Shown piece by piece: positions 23,231-36,376 of a DNA stretch of 38,601 nucleotides (within the stretch, counting starts at the first letter, position 1; each line of letters starts with the position of its first letter). The position numbers and the translations under genes were made by a program. The stretch lies in contig WION01000503.1 of the NCBI GenBank assembly GCA_015039365.1, forward strand, positions 1 to 38,601, read 5' to 3'. Below the pieces are notes generated by a model. It was not told where the DNA came from. It worked only from the letters and a program-made list of their open reading frames with translations, and did no database searches. Origin of the DNA: Amanita rubescens (Eukaryota; Basidiomycota; Agaricomycetes; Agaricales; Amanitaceae).

Positions 23231-25066
23231 ATGACAACCTCTCTTCCCTCTCCCCCGACAAAGTATCTGAATACCCCTCCTGCTTCTACAGCTTCATCCC
23301 CCTCTTCTCTTAAACCCAATCCTCCTGGACAATCCTCACTCAGACATATTTCTCAAACAATCAAAGACGCATGTGTTAAGGATATTTCCAAGAATAAATT
23401 TGCCTTGGGTTTAGTCGGTGCGTAGATGTCATTTTGGCTAGCACTACAGCCGGTTTTGATTCCGGTGACTTCGCTAGATCAAGCAGTCAAATGTCTCTGT
23501 GAAATATGGCGAGCCCAAGATATCCCAAGCATATTCCTAAATTGCAACACAAGTCAGAATCGTCCTCGCGACAAAAACGAACAGAAACCATCTCATCCGC
23601 CCGAGATCGAACGAAATCTCCAATTATTATCCCCATCATCATCATCTCCCCGAGTATCGCAACCCACCCCGGCGTCACATTTGACGTCCACTTGTTCCAA
23701 GGATATAGAGCAACCCCCGTCGAAGAACTGCTTGTTGCCCATCAAAGGATTTGTGCACGAAGTCCTCAGGCGCTCTCGCACATCTGGCTGCGTTCTCCAA
23801 ACGGCGCTTTGCTACATCGAGGCCCTACGGCCCATGATTCCCGAGCTCATCCGCAGAGAGAAAGTGGGCGAATTGCGGTGGAAAGAGCTGGAGTTGGCTG
23901 AAAGAATTGTCCCTGCAACGGATGCCGAACTTCAGCAGCACGCTGAGGAAGACATGTTGTTGGATAACATCATCAATACCAATCAGTGCTCAGCTCCAGA
24001 CCCCATACCCTGCATTCAGGTTACATCCGGATCCAACTCGCAGGACGGCAACGTCACGTTGGTGGCTGCTCAGTCCGACTGCCATGGCATTCCGATGCCA
24101 AGGCAGTTGGACCCATATTCCTGCTCTACGGAGCATTTATCTCCCCTGTTGTGCCCAAGGCGCTCATTCCTGGCGGCCTTAATACTGGCCTCAAAGTTTA
24201 TACAAGATAAATGCTATTCAAACCGCGCTTGGGCAAAGTTATCGGGCCTATCTCCCCGGGAAATCGGCCGATGCGAGCGGGCGCTTGGTGAAGCACTCGA
24301 GTGGCGACTGTGGGTTGGCAAATTACCCGCCGCTGGACCGACCAACCGCTCGCTTTGCCGTACGCAAAGCGAAAGTTGTCTCCAAGCACCGCCATCGGAT
24401 CAAACCTCCTTCCTCATTCGGAACGAAGCCGCCCCCCCGTCTGCAGCGTCTAACCGGACGCTACGCCGGAGTTCTACGCTCCCTGCGGATGCATTTTCCT
24501 CTGACCACAACGTGGCCTCTTCGTCACGCAGTTATGCTACCCCCGATGTGGCCGCGACGGTTCCAATTCGGGTGAGTTCCCTCTGCTCTGTCCCTCCGCC
24601 GTTCTTGACACCTTTGTTACAGATGCTTACCCTAGCTGAGATCAAGGATGATAGCCCCAGCTCTCAATCAAGTACACCTCCCTTGACTTACTCCCCGACT
24701 TCGACAGAATCATCTTCTGGCGGCGATAGGACAATTCAAGTTTCATTCCAAGACCCGTTAGAAGAATCGTGCCACATGGCACCCAACTTCGACACTGGAT
24801 GTATGCCTTGCATGGAACTATCCGACCAGCTAACCGGAATTACACCTACGCCTCCTCCCTTTGCATTGAAAGGTCTTGCACCGATGCCTGGGCTAGAATC
24901 AACAACCCCAAACCCATATATAGGAAAGGGAGGCGGAGACGTATCCGGCACAACCTTGATGATATCCGGTGATGATTTAGGTGCTACTGTCGGTCCCCTC
25001 GAGGGTTATCTTCCACACACATGGAGAGTAGAAGAAAGTGTGTCGCTTGATTTTGGTTTTCCTTGA
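23231..25066 (+). CDS. Pho80/Pcl-type cyclin
   Basis: Cyclin expected to bind a Pho85-type CDK. Exons 23231-23417, 23478-24571 and 24623-25066 give 574 residues. The cyclin box core is GFVHEVLRRSRTSGCVLQTALCYIEAL with RRSFLAALILASKFIQDK, SNRAWAKLSGL and REIGRCERALGEALEWRLWV, as in fungal Pcl cyclins. The N-terminus carries IKDACVKDISKNKFALGLVDQAVKCLCEIW, created by splicing intron 1 (GTGCGT...CTAG, 60 nt). The middle and C-terminal thirds are Ser/Pro-rich, with many SP/TP sites that fit CDK or proteasomal control (inference). Start MTTSLPSPPTKYL is preferred; an in-frame ATG at 23135 would add 32 residues. Intron 2 is 51 nt, in frame and stop-free, so it may be retained in some transcripts. 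A Pcl5-like role is possible but not shown. Confidence 0.88.
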
Positions 25067-25520
25067 CATACTGGGAATTGCGGCTGTATTTGACCATTTT
25101 TGATGCGTTTTTATTCATCTCTCTGTTTTATTTTTGCATGTGTAACACTAGGACTGTCGTCCGACGTATTTATTTCTCTCACTCGTCCTTATTTTTTTCT
25201 TTCTTTTTTTTTTTTGCCTTGACTCCTTCAGCAGGAACCACGTTGCACCTACATTGATGACTTGTCTCCCAATCGATCATCGTCTACGGCAAAGTTTTAC
25301 GCGTGAAAACTGGCTCTGACGGCTCAACTGCGTATGCTCAGGCTAATTTGTACTTGTGTGGACTGACCACGGCCGTCTTGTACCTCGTCTGTTTATACTA
25401 GGCTTAACGCAACTCAATAGACCTGCTATCAGTATTAGGAAATGAATTGTGCGACTTGTCATAATTCATGATGTACATGGTAATTCATAAGTCTGCACCG
25501 ATTTCAGCGGCATATGGACC
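25067..25520. other. Convergent intergenic region with poly-T tract
   Basis: About 450 nt between the cyclin stop and the stop of the next minus-strand gene. It is T-rich downstream of the cyclin with a run of 12 T at 25204-25215, plausibly part of its 3' UTR. No ORF of interest was seen. Confidence 0.5.
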
Positions 25521-26567
25521 TCATTCATTAAAAAATTCCAGTGGTGTACCAGATGTTTGGATCGCACGCCAGGTGGTGGGATGCCCGTCAACATCTCGGT
25601 TCCCTTCATCTGTGAACAGGGAATGAAAGCGAACATCCTCATCGCCCTAGTGTCCAGCGCCAATTAACGAAGGAACATTATGGAATAATAACTTCTCATA
25701 CCTTATTGGGTGGATCGTGTATCCTGCGGGAGATCTTTGAATCTGCAGATAACCTGGCCCGGAGAAAGCCTACCTAACATGGATAAATCCCTCCCCCTCA
25801 TCGTCGTTGACGGCAGGGATCCTGATCTTGCCAAGTATAATGGTCCCGTAAGAGGTCGCGGCGCTGCGTACCTGTGTACGGGTACTTGAGCTCGAGTTGC
25901 CAAAAAAAGCACGACAACGTACCAGAATGAGATCGTTCTTGATCGTGAAATCTGTCAACTCGTGGTCGGTGAGACTTGCCGCTCTAGACCACATCCTTGG
26001 TTCGTGTTTATTCCAGTGGTGACGAGATTTTATCACCTCGGATTTGATGACATGTAGGACAACATTGAAGGCCTCTATCGCGTTTTCCCGCGGAGTATGA
26101 GGATTGTTAAAATCGAGGATCTCAGCTGTCGCTGCGTAAAAAGTAACCGACGGCTAAGGTGAATGCAAGTCTTGGATGAAGACAGGAACCGGCGCACCCA
26201 TGAAATACTTATGGTTAGAGGAGCGGTGTGGGTCTTCTGAAATGATAAGATGACGGCATTACCCGGTTTATTCACCGTTTCCATTTTTGGCATCCTTTAT
26301 CGCGCGCCCGTAGAAACTGCGACTCGGACGCGGGCTACTACGGCGTTCAACTGAACAACTCTGAACAAATCCTCGAGATACGCGGAGAACACGCTCATTG
26401 GTCCTCGCACATGCATTTCCCTTCCCTTTCAATCCTTTCCATTTACTTACGGATCCTTGCCGTACTTTGGACCTGCCAGGGTAGACACAGCCTGCATTCC
26501 CAGGCGGTACGCCAACTGACGTCAAATGTGCAAGGGCGCCTTGCCAGACAATAGTGTGAAAGTACAC
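25521..26567 (-). CDS. Unidentified intron-containing gene, 5' end uncertain
   Basis: A coherent protein emerges only after splicing. Exon end AIKDAKNGN joins EDPHRSSNHKYFMGAP over a GTGAAT...TTTCAG intron (~26222-26267). Then PSVTFYAATAEILDFNNPHTP, RENAIEAFNVVLHVIKSEV, RHHWNKHEPRMWSRAASLTD and ELTDFTIKNDLIL join SAATSYGTIILGKIRIPAV and NDDEGEGFIHVRIHDPPN. The last exon is GDEDVRFHSLFTDEGNRDV plus WRAIQTSGTPLEFFNE, with stop at 25521. No signal peptide, membrane helix or known domain was recognised. After MGAP the frame meets a TAG; I read it as the end of a very short (36-nt) intron GTTCCT...TTAG. The region upstream (26300-26567) is Arg/Ser-rich, and the true start may lie elsewhere, for example in an overlapping frame beginning MSVFSAYLEDLFRVV near 26395. 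At least the 3' two thirds look like a real gene. Confidence 0.6.
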
Positions 26568-28921
26568 ATGTCCTTACACGTTGCCAAATATGCCCTTCCA
26601 TGCTCTAAAAGAGGACTGGTACACTAATGACGGCCGTGGTACCGTCAGGTTTGCGCTTCCGGCGGCGACAAAGGACCGTTGCATGCCAGATTTCTTCTGA
26701 CGATCGCCGACAACGCCGCTTTTGGCTCTGCGCTGGCACGCTACTGTACTGCGTTTTTTGGGACGCTGCACTGGGTTCCTTGGAAGGTGACGCCGGTCCC
26801 GAAACTCATGATTCATACACCACATACTCGAAGACTCGAAGCTCATATCCAAGAAAGGCACAGTGCTTTCTACAGTTACGCTCCTCTCATTCTATGTTCC
26901 ACCCATTCTCTACGGTGTTAGCGTGCTCGTGAAGGACACAATAACTCTATCAATGCGATCCTTCAGTCTCAGGGGGACAGGATCCAATAAGCGTCAGAGT
27001 TTGCCGCCGACTAATGTTCCCCTCAATGGCTTTTTCTGTAGAACTGATCCCCGGTAGGTCAAATTCTCCTTTTCTTGTCGGAATTCTATCATTGACATTT
27101 CCGTAGATGGTTTAGATACAACACGGGTAAGTATAACTCTGTAGCACAGATATTTGAATTATGCGTTCCAGTCGGTATTTCCGCAGGTCATTTTGGTGCG
27201 CGATGTTTGATATAAATAGAAGATTCTCTCGCTCGTTTTGAATTCTATAGTTTGTGTTTGATACAGAAGCGTCCCACAAGTTCCTAGCACGTTGCGTGTG
27301 ATTTGCTTCATATAACCATATTATACATACCATAGTGGTTCAGCTACAATCAAGTTAAATTTACCTCCTCGGCAAGCAGGGCTTTCGTCGGCGAAGGACA
27401 AACAGTAGCGTATCGCTCGCCACTGGAGTAAATGTCGATCCCGTCCTCGGCAACGACTACACTCGCCTTGAGGAGTGCTGCTACGGATACTCGCATTGGA
27501 AACCTTGAGGCACTTGGTGTTAATCTATACCTGATCACGGATCAAACACGAGCATTTTCTATAGATTCTTTTAGTGGAATAGTGGGTAATGTATTTTCCG
27601 ATTGTAACTATTCACTACGGCTTGATGGAGCACAGGAATGGGGCTACGGCACAAGGCCTCTTCGCCAGTGTCATCAACCAGGGCTTACCACGCAAGACGT
27701 TTCATTGAATCATTATTGTCTTATGATCCATGTATTAACCGGCGTTGTCGGGTAGCGTTGTTCAGCCTCCACTTGACCAAAGTCGACGGCAATGCGAAAC
27801 TTTACGGTTAGTCTTGAATTTCACTCCTAACGGAGATGGATCGGAAGTGTGATCAGACCCTGTACGCCTGCAGGCTCTGGACATACATGGCAGCTTACGT
27901 CAACCGGAATAACGGGAAGACAATGAGTCTATTGAATTCAGGGAGAACAATCTTTTTCAATAGCGGTCCAAGTGGACGAGGATATTCAAAGAACTGGATG
28001 GTTATCCTCTGATAACCTAAAAACATGGTTATCTATGCGCTCATCTCCCCAATTTCAAACCCAACGACGCAGGACCGGGGACATACGGCATTGCATGCAA
28101 TCAAATTTTGGCATTGCGTGCATCATTAAATTCGTCACGTTTACGTCTTAAAGCGGATGTCCGTCTGACAATTTCAGGCAGCGCGGTGAGCATTGAACTA
28201 TTTGCTAGTGACCCTGCGACGTGTCGGGCATTGATCAATGCATATGATGGCCTTGATCATGTTGGAGGAAGCATGTTGAAGTATTACTACAGCATTTGGT
28301 GGCCCTAGCATGAAAGGACGTCTTCCTATCTATTGTATTCCAACACCGGAAAACGGTGTTCAGGTTTGGACATTGAAAATACGGAAGATTGCTTATCTCC
28401 TTGCTATACGGTGTATGCACACTAGAACAACGGAGATGAGATCACCATATTTTAACAAAGGAACGCGGTTCATTATTACTGCACCAATCCACACCTTTAC
28501 CATGCTTGCAGACGAAAGGGGATGAGTGTAACTGATGATGAATTGCCCACCCACGGTTCGATGACAGGCACTCGACATATCCCGATTCGCTTTTTGTCTC
28601 GGCGTAGCATGTCCAGAGCACACGATTTGTCGTACTGCATTGTTAGTCCTGATCCCGATACATATCGTTTTAATTTTGGGACATCTCTGGATTTAGTCGT
28701 GGTGAGAATTCCGATCTAAAAGTGAGTACCGCGGCGTAAGAGATGGAACATTCGATGGTGACAAACGAGCGTTTACACATCTGTGGACATAGAATCTATA
28801 ATCTTTGATTCTGTTCGTCATAAAATTCGGTAAAGACATTACTGTAGCATACAACTTGATACTAAGAATATTTCATACAAGGACTGTAAGCGACCAACCA
28901 CGGATCTTCACCGAGTATCGA
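26568..28921. other. Gene-poor region, no confident gene
   Basis: About 2.35 kb with only short open frames on both strands. On the plus strand three adjoining frames at 28108-28308, 28310-28525 and 28522-28719 stay open almost continuously for 610 nt with two frame changes, but I recognise no family and found no clean splice solution. A plus-strand ORF at 26679-26921 is opposed by an Arg-rich minus-strand frame. No terminal repeats, reverse transcriptase or transposase motif was seen. Confidence 0.4.
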
Positions 28922-29956
28922 CTAGTATCGCGTGTGAGCATCATTTGGGGGTGCATGTCCAATTAGTGCACGTTCTGGTAACCCCGAGAACTGCAACAGC
29001 TTAGCTATCTCCTCGTCTTCATGAACTCGCAACTTACATAGGGATCAATTGCTGATTCCGGAGAATCCCACTGGCCGACAGGCTGGTGGTGATTCAAATG
29101 TCTAAAGCCCGTAGACAATAAGTGACGAGATGATTGAAGCGAAACCGTGGCGTTTGGATAGCCATGTTGGTCGTAGCGGTATGAAGTCGTTTCGGGTATC
29201 ATAGTCAAAATATTGGGGCTAGTTGCATGCGAATACGCGGAAGTACGGTTGCTGGTCAAACTATGAAGACGCGTCAATCATTTTGTCAGCAAATTTGAAG
29301 ATATTCATACTATGAAGTTCTACGTGATGGGTCAGGCTCCGCGGGCATGGGATGTAAATGAAGATAATGATCACTAGCGATGTCTTAGGATAAACCAAAT
29401 GCGATGTCCACATACACTCACGAGGAACGCCTAGATGCCATCGGAAGGAGGCCCAAATCTATCGTGGCGCGTCTAGGCGGCGTCGGGTCTCTTGTTGGCG
29501 GCGTGGAGCTAGTTGATGAACTGGCAGTCGAGGGACGAGCGTCGGTCGAATCCTTTCTCGTCACAGTCTTTTTCCTTGCGGGCACTCCTTCAGGCCATGT
29601 ACACTAGTCTTGTGAGCTTCATCTATAACCATAAAGAGCGTACCACTTACTTCTCGTTGGCCATGTGTGCAGCGCATACAGTTCGGCTTAGTTTCATCGC
29701 ACTATGAAATATATTAGGATAAACCGGGAAGAACTTGCAGATGCCAGCGAACCTTGATCTTTTTCACTCGGCAAGTTAGACAGCCAGTTTTACTTCTTGT
29801 ATACTTTGGTCGTTTACGTTGTTGCGGGGCCTCGGACTTGGGCGGGGAAGATACGACGTGCAAAGGGCTGTGATTGACATGTTGCGGCTCGTAGTATTGT
29901 GTGGGCGACGGGATGTATTGCATGTTAGCAGGACTGTCGAACATTAGTTGGTGCAT
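28922..29956 (-). CDS. Small Zn2Cys6 fungal-type transcription factor
   Basis: Binuclear-zinc DNA-binding regulator of about 260 residues. Start MHQLMFDSPANMQYIPS at 29956; the N-terminal ~55 residues are His/Pro/Ser-rich. The Zn2Cys6 motif TGCLTCRVKKIK continues over an intron into CDETKPNCMRC, and over another intron from THGQRE to CTWPEG. Spacing is C-x2-C-x6-C-x6-C-x2-C-x6-C, the family standard. Later exons give a Thr/Ser/Pro-rich linker (STSSTPPTRDPTPPRR, DLGLLPMASRRSS), HLHPMPAEPDPSRRTS, a Ser/Tyr-rich region and the final exon FSGLPERALIGHAPPNDAHT with stop at 28922. There is no large fungal-TF middle domain, so it belongs to the short class. The start is uncertain by a few residues because MFDSP is also possible. 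Target genes are unknown. Confidence 0.88.
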
Positions 29957-32587
29957 GCATGACGACAGAAAGCTGAAGACCCACTATGGGAGGCTGTCGG
30001 CCATGGGGTCTAGAAAATGGGGAACGCGTTCTTGCTCGACGGCTCGCATAGCATTATAAAGGATTCCGAGGTAGGGCCTGCGTGGTGTTTGATACCGCCA
30101 ATCGGGTTAAATCACCGAAAATCAGATCTAAGGGTCATGGTCTAGTGTGTGTAACGCTCCATATCCTAGGAGTTGAGAGATCCCATGTGCGGGGATTGAT
30201 TTGTATTCCTTTCTGGATCTTTTTTCAGGTACGATTCTCCAGGTCACTTCGTCCTTCTGACAAAAAATAAGTCTCTGGACGAATCCTGCAATATTCGCAG
30301 GATCTGAAATATGCCGAACCAATTCTGGAGATGGATGTTAGGCCTGTCTGCATCCAGAGACACACCTGACTCTATGGTGGTGTGCAATGATCATGATGGC
30401 TTTCTTGTCCGGGTTGTTCCGATCAGCAAGTATCGTAGCAGCAGTTGGTTCGTCGTCGACCTCGGGGCCCATTTCCCCCCCTCACGCAGATTCCTTTACT
30501 CCCAAAGCACAGCTATGTTTCGACATCTAACACATTTCCACATCTATCTGCTTTAGAATGTTCATAAACTTATTCTTGGATCTCGTTAGGCAACCCAGGG
30601 TCGCTGCCAAGTCGTAACTCCACCGCCGCGGTTCGGATTCAGACGTAAACTCGTCCGTGGAAGCTACAACGCTCCTATGTTAATTGATGATCGTACAAAT
30701 CATGTTGATTCTGCATCAAAATTACTTTTTGATTCGCACACTTTATTACTGTACATGCGGAGGCCGTGAAGCTCAAACCCTTCTCTGTATGAAGTTGGTA
30801 CATCAAGTTCAGATTCTAAGTTCCTCATGGAGGTCAATTTCGTCACACGAAACCCTGGTCTGTCGCTGTCATTGCCCAAATTGAGCCAGGTGCGAAATTT
30901 CCGTAAACCGAGGCATTCGCTGTTTTATAAATAGTTCAGCTGTCAAACATATCTTCGGACCTTTGGGAGACCGAGGACATGATGGTGAGATTGTATTTCA
31001 CCAGGATTCTGGCTATGAATCCCAGAATGAATTCGACCCATAGTGCTGGGACCACCCGATGTAGAAGCCTGTACACAGGGATACACGATATCATCCTGAG
31101 AGCGTTACGTCAAATCATGTCGGAGCCCTTCCATTATGGAAACACTAACATACTTACGCGGACTGAACTACTACTGACGAGTAGTCAGGGTACTCTCATG
31201 TCTAGATCCGGGCAAGGAACAGCTTCTGACCATTTATGCCCGACGTCGCAACACGCTGAAAGATCACGATGACTTACGCCGCTAACCTTGTGCCATCGCT
31301 GCGCAGGGCTTCGCCGTCTCGTCCTTTGCTCAGGCATTGTGTTCCAGTAAGTATGTCGAGACACGCATATGTATCTTTAATCTCGCTTACTCGATGTTGG
31401 GCTTCGATCATGATGTCGAACCCAAGTCATTCTTCGCGGATTGTTTAACTCAGAACAAGTTTAAAACGCAACCTAGCGAAGCCTGACAGCGCATCGTACG
31501 CATTCGCCTTACAATATCAGTGGATATGAGGACCCTCTATGGATGACTATAGGCTGTGCAGACTGCTTCATCTGATTGTCGCTCTTGATCATGTCAGAGC
31601 GTGACCAAGAAAACCATCAAATCTTCGGAGCTCCGTGCAAAAATTGTTCAATCTGAAATCCTTTTCATATCAGTCTGGTTGCCAAGAGGATGCTGGAAAC
31701 CTAGCGCATTTTCCGCTGGATCCACTCATGCATAATAGGCCAGTACACCAGTGCACCGTTACAAGACGCGCATCAATTTTCAAAACGCGCAGTGACCATT
31801 TGAAGGTACCTTCGATACGGCTTTCATCTGAACTCCTTAATCAGAAGTCTGTCCAGAACGATGCCCCTTCCCCGAATGGTTGGGATCTTCACCGGATACC
31901 GCACCGACAGTCCCGTCATAACGTTATCAAAATAACCACATGCACCCTTGCAGGCTGCACAGGCGCAAATCAACAGATCCTGTCAACTATCTAGTCGAGA
32001 GTAGTCTAATTCAGCCGACATGAAGCATCCAATGACGTCGAAGTACTGTACGGCGCACGTCCTATGTGTCATTGCGGGGCGTTTGTAAGCAAGCGGAATT
32101 GTGACAAGAGCAGAACAGGGAGCTAGGTACGTTCTATCCTAAAGGAAGCGATGCATCCCACGTCTCGCGGGAGAGTGCGACCCCCAATGTACACGGCGCA
32201 TCGACCTGATGGTGTTTGCGTGGTAATGCCAACAAATCCCGTACCTGCGGACCATCGGAACGACTGCCGGAAATGTTCACAACTATTAACTTGGAAAATG
32301 AACTAATGCACGATACGTCACAAGCGTCTAAATATGGCTTGCAAACCAGGAAACATTCAATGTATATATGTAAGGCGATGAGATGTAGCGTTTGTGTCAC
32401 GGACTGGAACGAGACGTGTTGTATACAACATGGCATATGAACAAAATTTGTTGGTATGAACAATTAGCAGTAGCGGAACACGGAGAAGATTGGAATTTGT
32501 GATGATTGCCTGCTTCGCAGCGCTGTAGCAGTTGAATGTTTGAATAAGTCAGTTAGTACTGCTGGCCAAATTTAGTAACTGTCACAT
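29957..32587. other. Long gene-poor spacer with possible gene remnants
   Basis: 2.6 kb between the Zn2Cys6 regulator and the MAPKK. A good TATA box (TATAAATA, 30926-30933) precedes an ATG at 30979 that opens a 97-codon frame of unknown type. At 31178-31732 one plus frame reads as protein-like sequence (KYVETRICIFNLAYSMLGF, DVEPKSFFADCLTQNKF) but is broken by stops at 31283, 31484, 31544, 31550 and 31586. An ORF at 31635-31994 has no recognisable feature. Nothing else was seen. Confidence 0.35.
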
Positions 32588-34249
<1,662 letters not shown>

Positions 34250-35556
34250 AGAGGTGACTGCTGAAGCGCTGATGGTTCGCAGTAATGAGGTTAGTAAATG
34301 GGGTTAGGACTTACGTATATTATTCCCGCTTTATCTGATATTCACGTCTATAATTCGAGCGCTTGAACATTCCCAAGGCTTAGAATGTGGCCCATTAGAG
34401 TGCCCTGCGCCCAAGGCCACAACAGTGCTCAAGCCTCATGTACTCAGCTATTCGACCACGGGCCGCTTGTCTCAGACAATAATTTTACCGCTTTACCAAT
34501 GACCGAAATATTCTCTCGTCGAATTCATGTATACATGTTCTGCCACGATTCTCATATGAAGTGACCATTGAGGGCAGAGTTGGGAACTATTTTGAATTGG
34601 GTGTTGACAACCTTGAAGCTTAGAGAGTGCTAAGTGATCATCAATTAAGCATTCCATTGTAACACCGTTTCTGCATTCTGAATTGCACTAATTTAGGTTG
34701 ACCGTGATGGTGATCAGAGCGCCATAGGGATACAATAAGGTCTCATCTTTTCGTTGCATAGCCCTTGCGGCGACAGAGCTGGCCGTGGTGGGTTCAGTCA
34801 GGCAGGTACGAGGCGCATGCTTCTACGATGAAATTCCTTAGGCGGATGGGCATAGGTTGACTTCTCTGGGCCCACTTGTTATGCAGATTTTGGGGTTTGC
34901 ATGTCTTCTGACCTGGTTGACCCTCAAACCTAGTTGGCCGGTGGATTTTTTTGGCCGCAGCGTATCCGCTTCCGACACGTGGCCAAGTGTAAAATAAACG
35001 TCCAACATAAGGCAAGAGCAACACAGATTTAGAGCTAAGCATTGGTCTATCCAAAGTGCTATGAATGGGGGTAGCATCTTAAAAGTTATCAACGAATTGG
35101 ATTGCCTGAGGACCGCCTGTAAGGGTCTGGCATTTAAAGGATAAGTACATACTCATACGATCATCAGCACCCTCATTTCTCATCAGTAAATTATGAGAGA
35201 CATGGCATGGGAAGCCGTTCAAAGCACTTACTGGATCGAGTTAGGCTAGAAGTGGGAATCTAGCCGAAAGCAGCAATGCCGTACCACAAATATGCGAAAA
35301 ATACACGACCAAGATGTCAGAGTGCTTTTTGAGAATGCTCCAAGCGTCGTTCTGACAGTTACGGCGAGAGGATTGAACAGGGTAAAACACGTCAAGATGC
35401 TTCCAAATATTCTCAGATATTCGCAGTGTCTCTTGTCTCATTTCTACTCCTCACGGCTGTCAAGTCAATGTGGTCATCGTGGGGACAATGAGGTATCTAT
35501 TAGTAGGGCAGTCCAAGCGATACGAAACATTTATTCCCACGAACTTCCCTTTACAA
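34250..35556. other. Divergent intergenic region between MAPKK and NAA50
   Basis: 1.3 kb between two start codons on opposite strands, so it should contain both promoters. Only short ORFs occur (34794-35092 minus, 35241-35441 minus, 35292-35567 plus), none with a recognisable domain and all overlapping each other or the NAA50 leader. No tRNA or repeat could be supported. Confidence 0.4.
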
Positions 35557-36203
35557 ATGACGAATAACGCGTCCGTTACGACGCCCCGCATATCTTTCGC
35601 GTCTCTGAATGCAAACAACCTAGGGACGGTCCGGAAGCTCAATTCCGTACTATTCCCAATCAAGTACAGTGAGAAATTCTACCGGGACATCCTGCAGCCA
35701 GATGTTGAAGAATTCTGCAAGCTAAGTAAGTGCCTTGATTGGCGGTCCTGAGTCAGTTGCTGAAGCCATATCGTAGTCTATTACAATGATATTCCGGTAT
35801 GTAGTGAATGTTTTCGGGTTGGAATAGCTTGCGACCTCTACCACTAAGGTTGGAACAGTGTGCTGTCGATTGGAAACAAATGATGATCAGACGGACATGT
35901 ATCTGATGACTATGGGTATTCTTGCTGTGCGTAGTTGTTTGACACCACTCTTCTTAGCTGATGGTGATATAGCCTTATCGATCCAGAGGTCTTGGTTCTC
36001 GGTGCCTGGAGTCAGTAATCTCTGCTGCCATTGCTCAATCGAAGCCAAAAATACACAAGATGTACCTACACGTGCAAGTATCGAATGATGGGGCAAAAAA
36101 GTTTTACGAACGGCATGGTTTCAAGGAAGTTGAAATCCATAAAAGCTACTATAAGAAGATAACACCTAGCGACGCGTGGGTCCTTGAGAGGGTTTTGGTC
36201 TAG
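35557..36203 (+). CDS. NAA50: N-alpha-acetyltransferase 50 (GNAT family)
   Basis: Acetyl-CoA-dependent N-terminal acetyltransferase; in other eukaryotes it works with the ribosome-bound NatA complex. Exons 35557-35725, 35777-35796 (20 nt), 35849-35926 and 35973-36203 give 165 residues, the usual size. Diagnostic blocks: LNANNLGTVRKLNSVLFPIK, YSEKFYRDILQPDVEEFCKL joined to IYYNDIPVGTVCCRLE, DMYLMTMGILAPYRSRGLGS with the acetyl-CoA motif RSRGLGS, KMYLHVQVSNDGAKKFYER and HGFKEVEIHKSYYKKITPSD. The start MTNNASVTTPRIS is preferred over an in-frame ATG at 35470, which would add 29 unconserved residues. All four splice joints restore family consensus, so the model is strong. Confidence 0.95.
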
Positions 36204-36376
36204 AGAATATCCTTTGCGTGACCTTGCTAGGGCGTACAAAATGTCCAGGCAAATGGCCACCTACATTATATCCGCGTTACAGTGAATGTATTTTGGCCAG
36301 GAACAGTAACGGTGCCCGTGAGTGAATATTTCATCGCATTTTGTAGATGCATGCGAGTAAATTTTTAATCGAGTCA

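Noticed and set aside
26574..26861. Minus-strand ORF rich in Arg/Lys
   Set aside because: Its composition suggests a non-coding frame, and it could not be joined to the 25.5-26.3 kb gene by good splice sites.
34380..34500. Possible tRNA: an A-box-like TGGCCCATTAG and a B-box-like TTCGACC
   Set aside because: The T arm and acceptor stem do not pair, and no cloverleaf can be drawn.
34794..35092. Two overlapping minus-strand ORFs
   Set aside because: They are short, lack domains and lie in the shared upstream region of two real genes.
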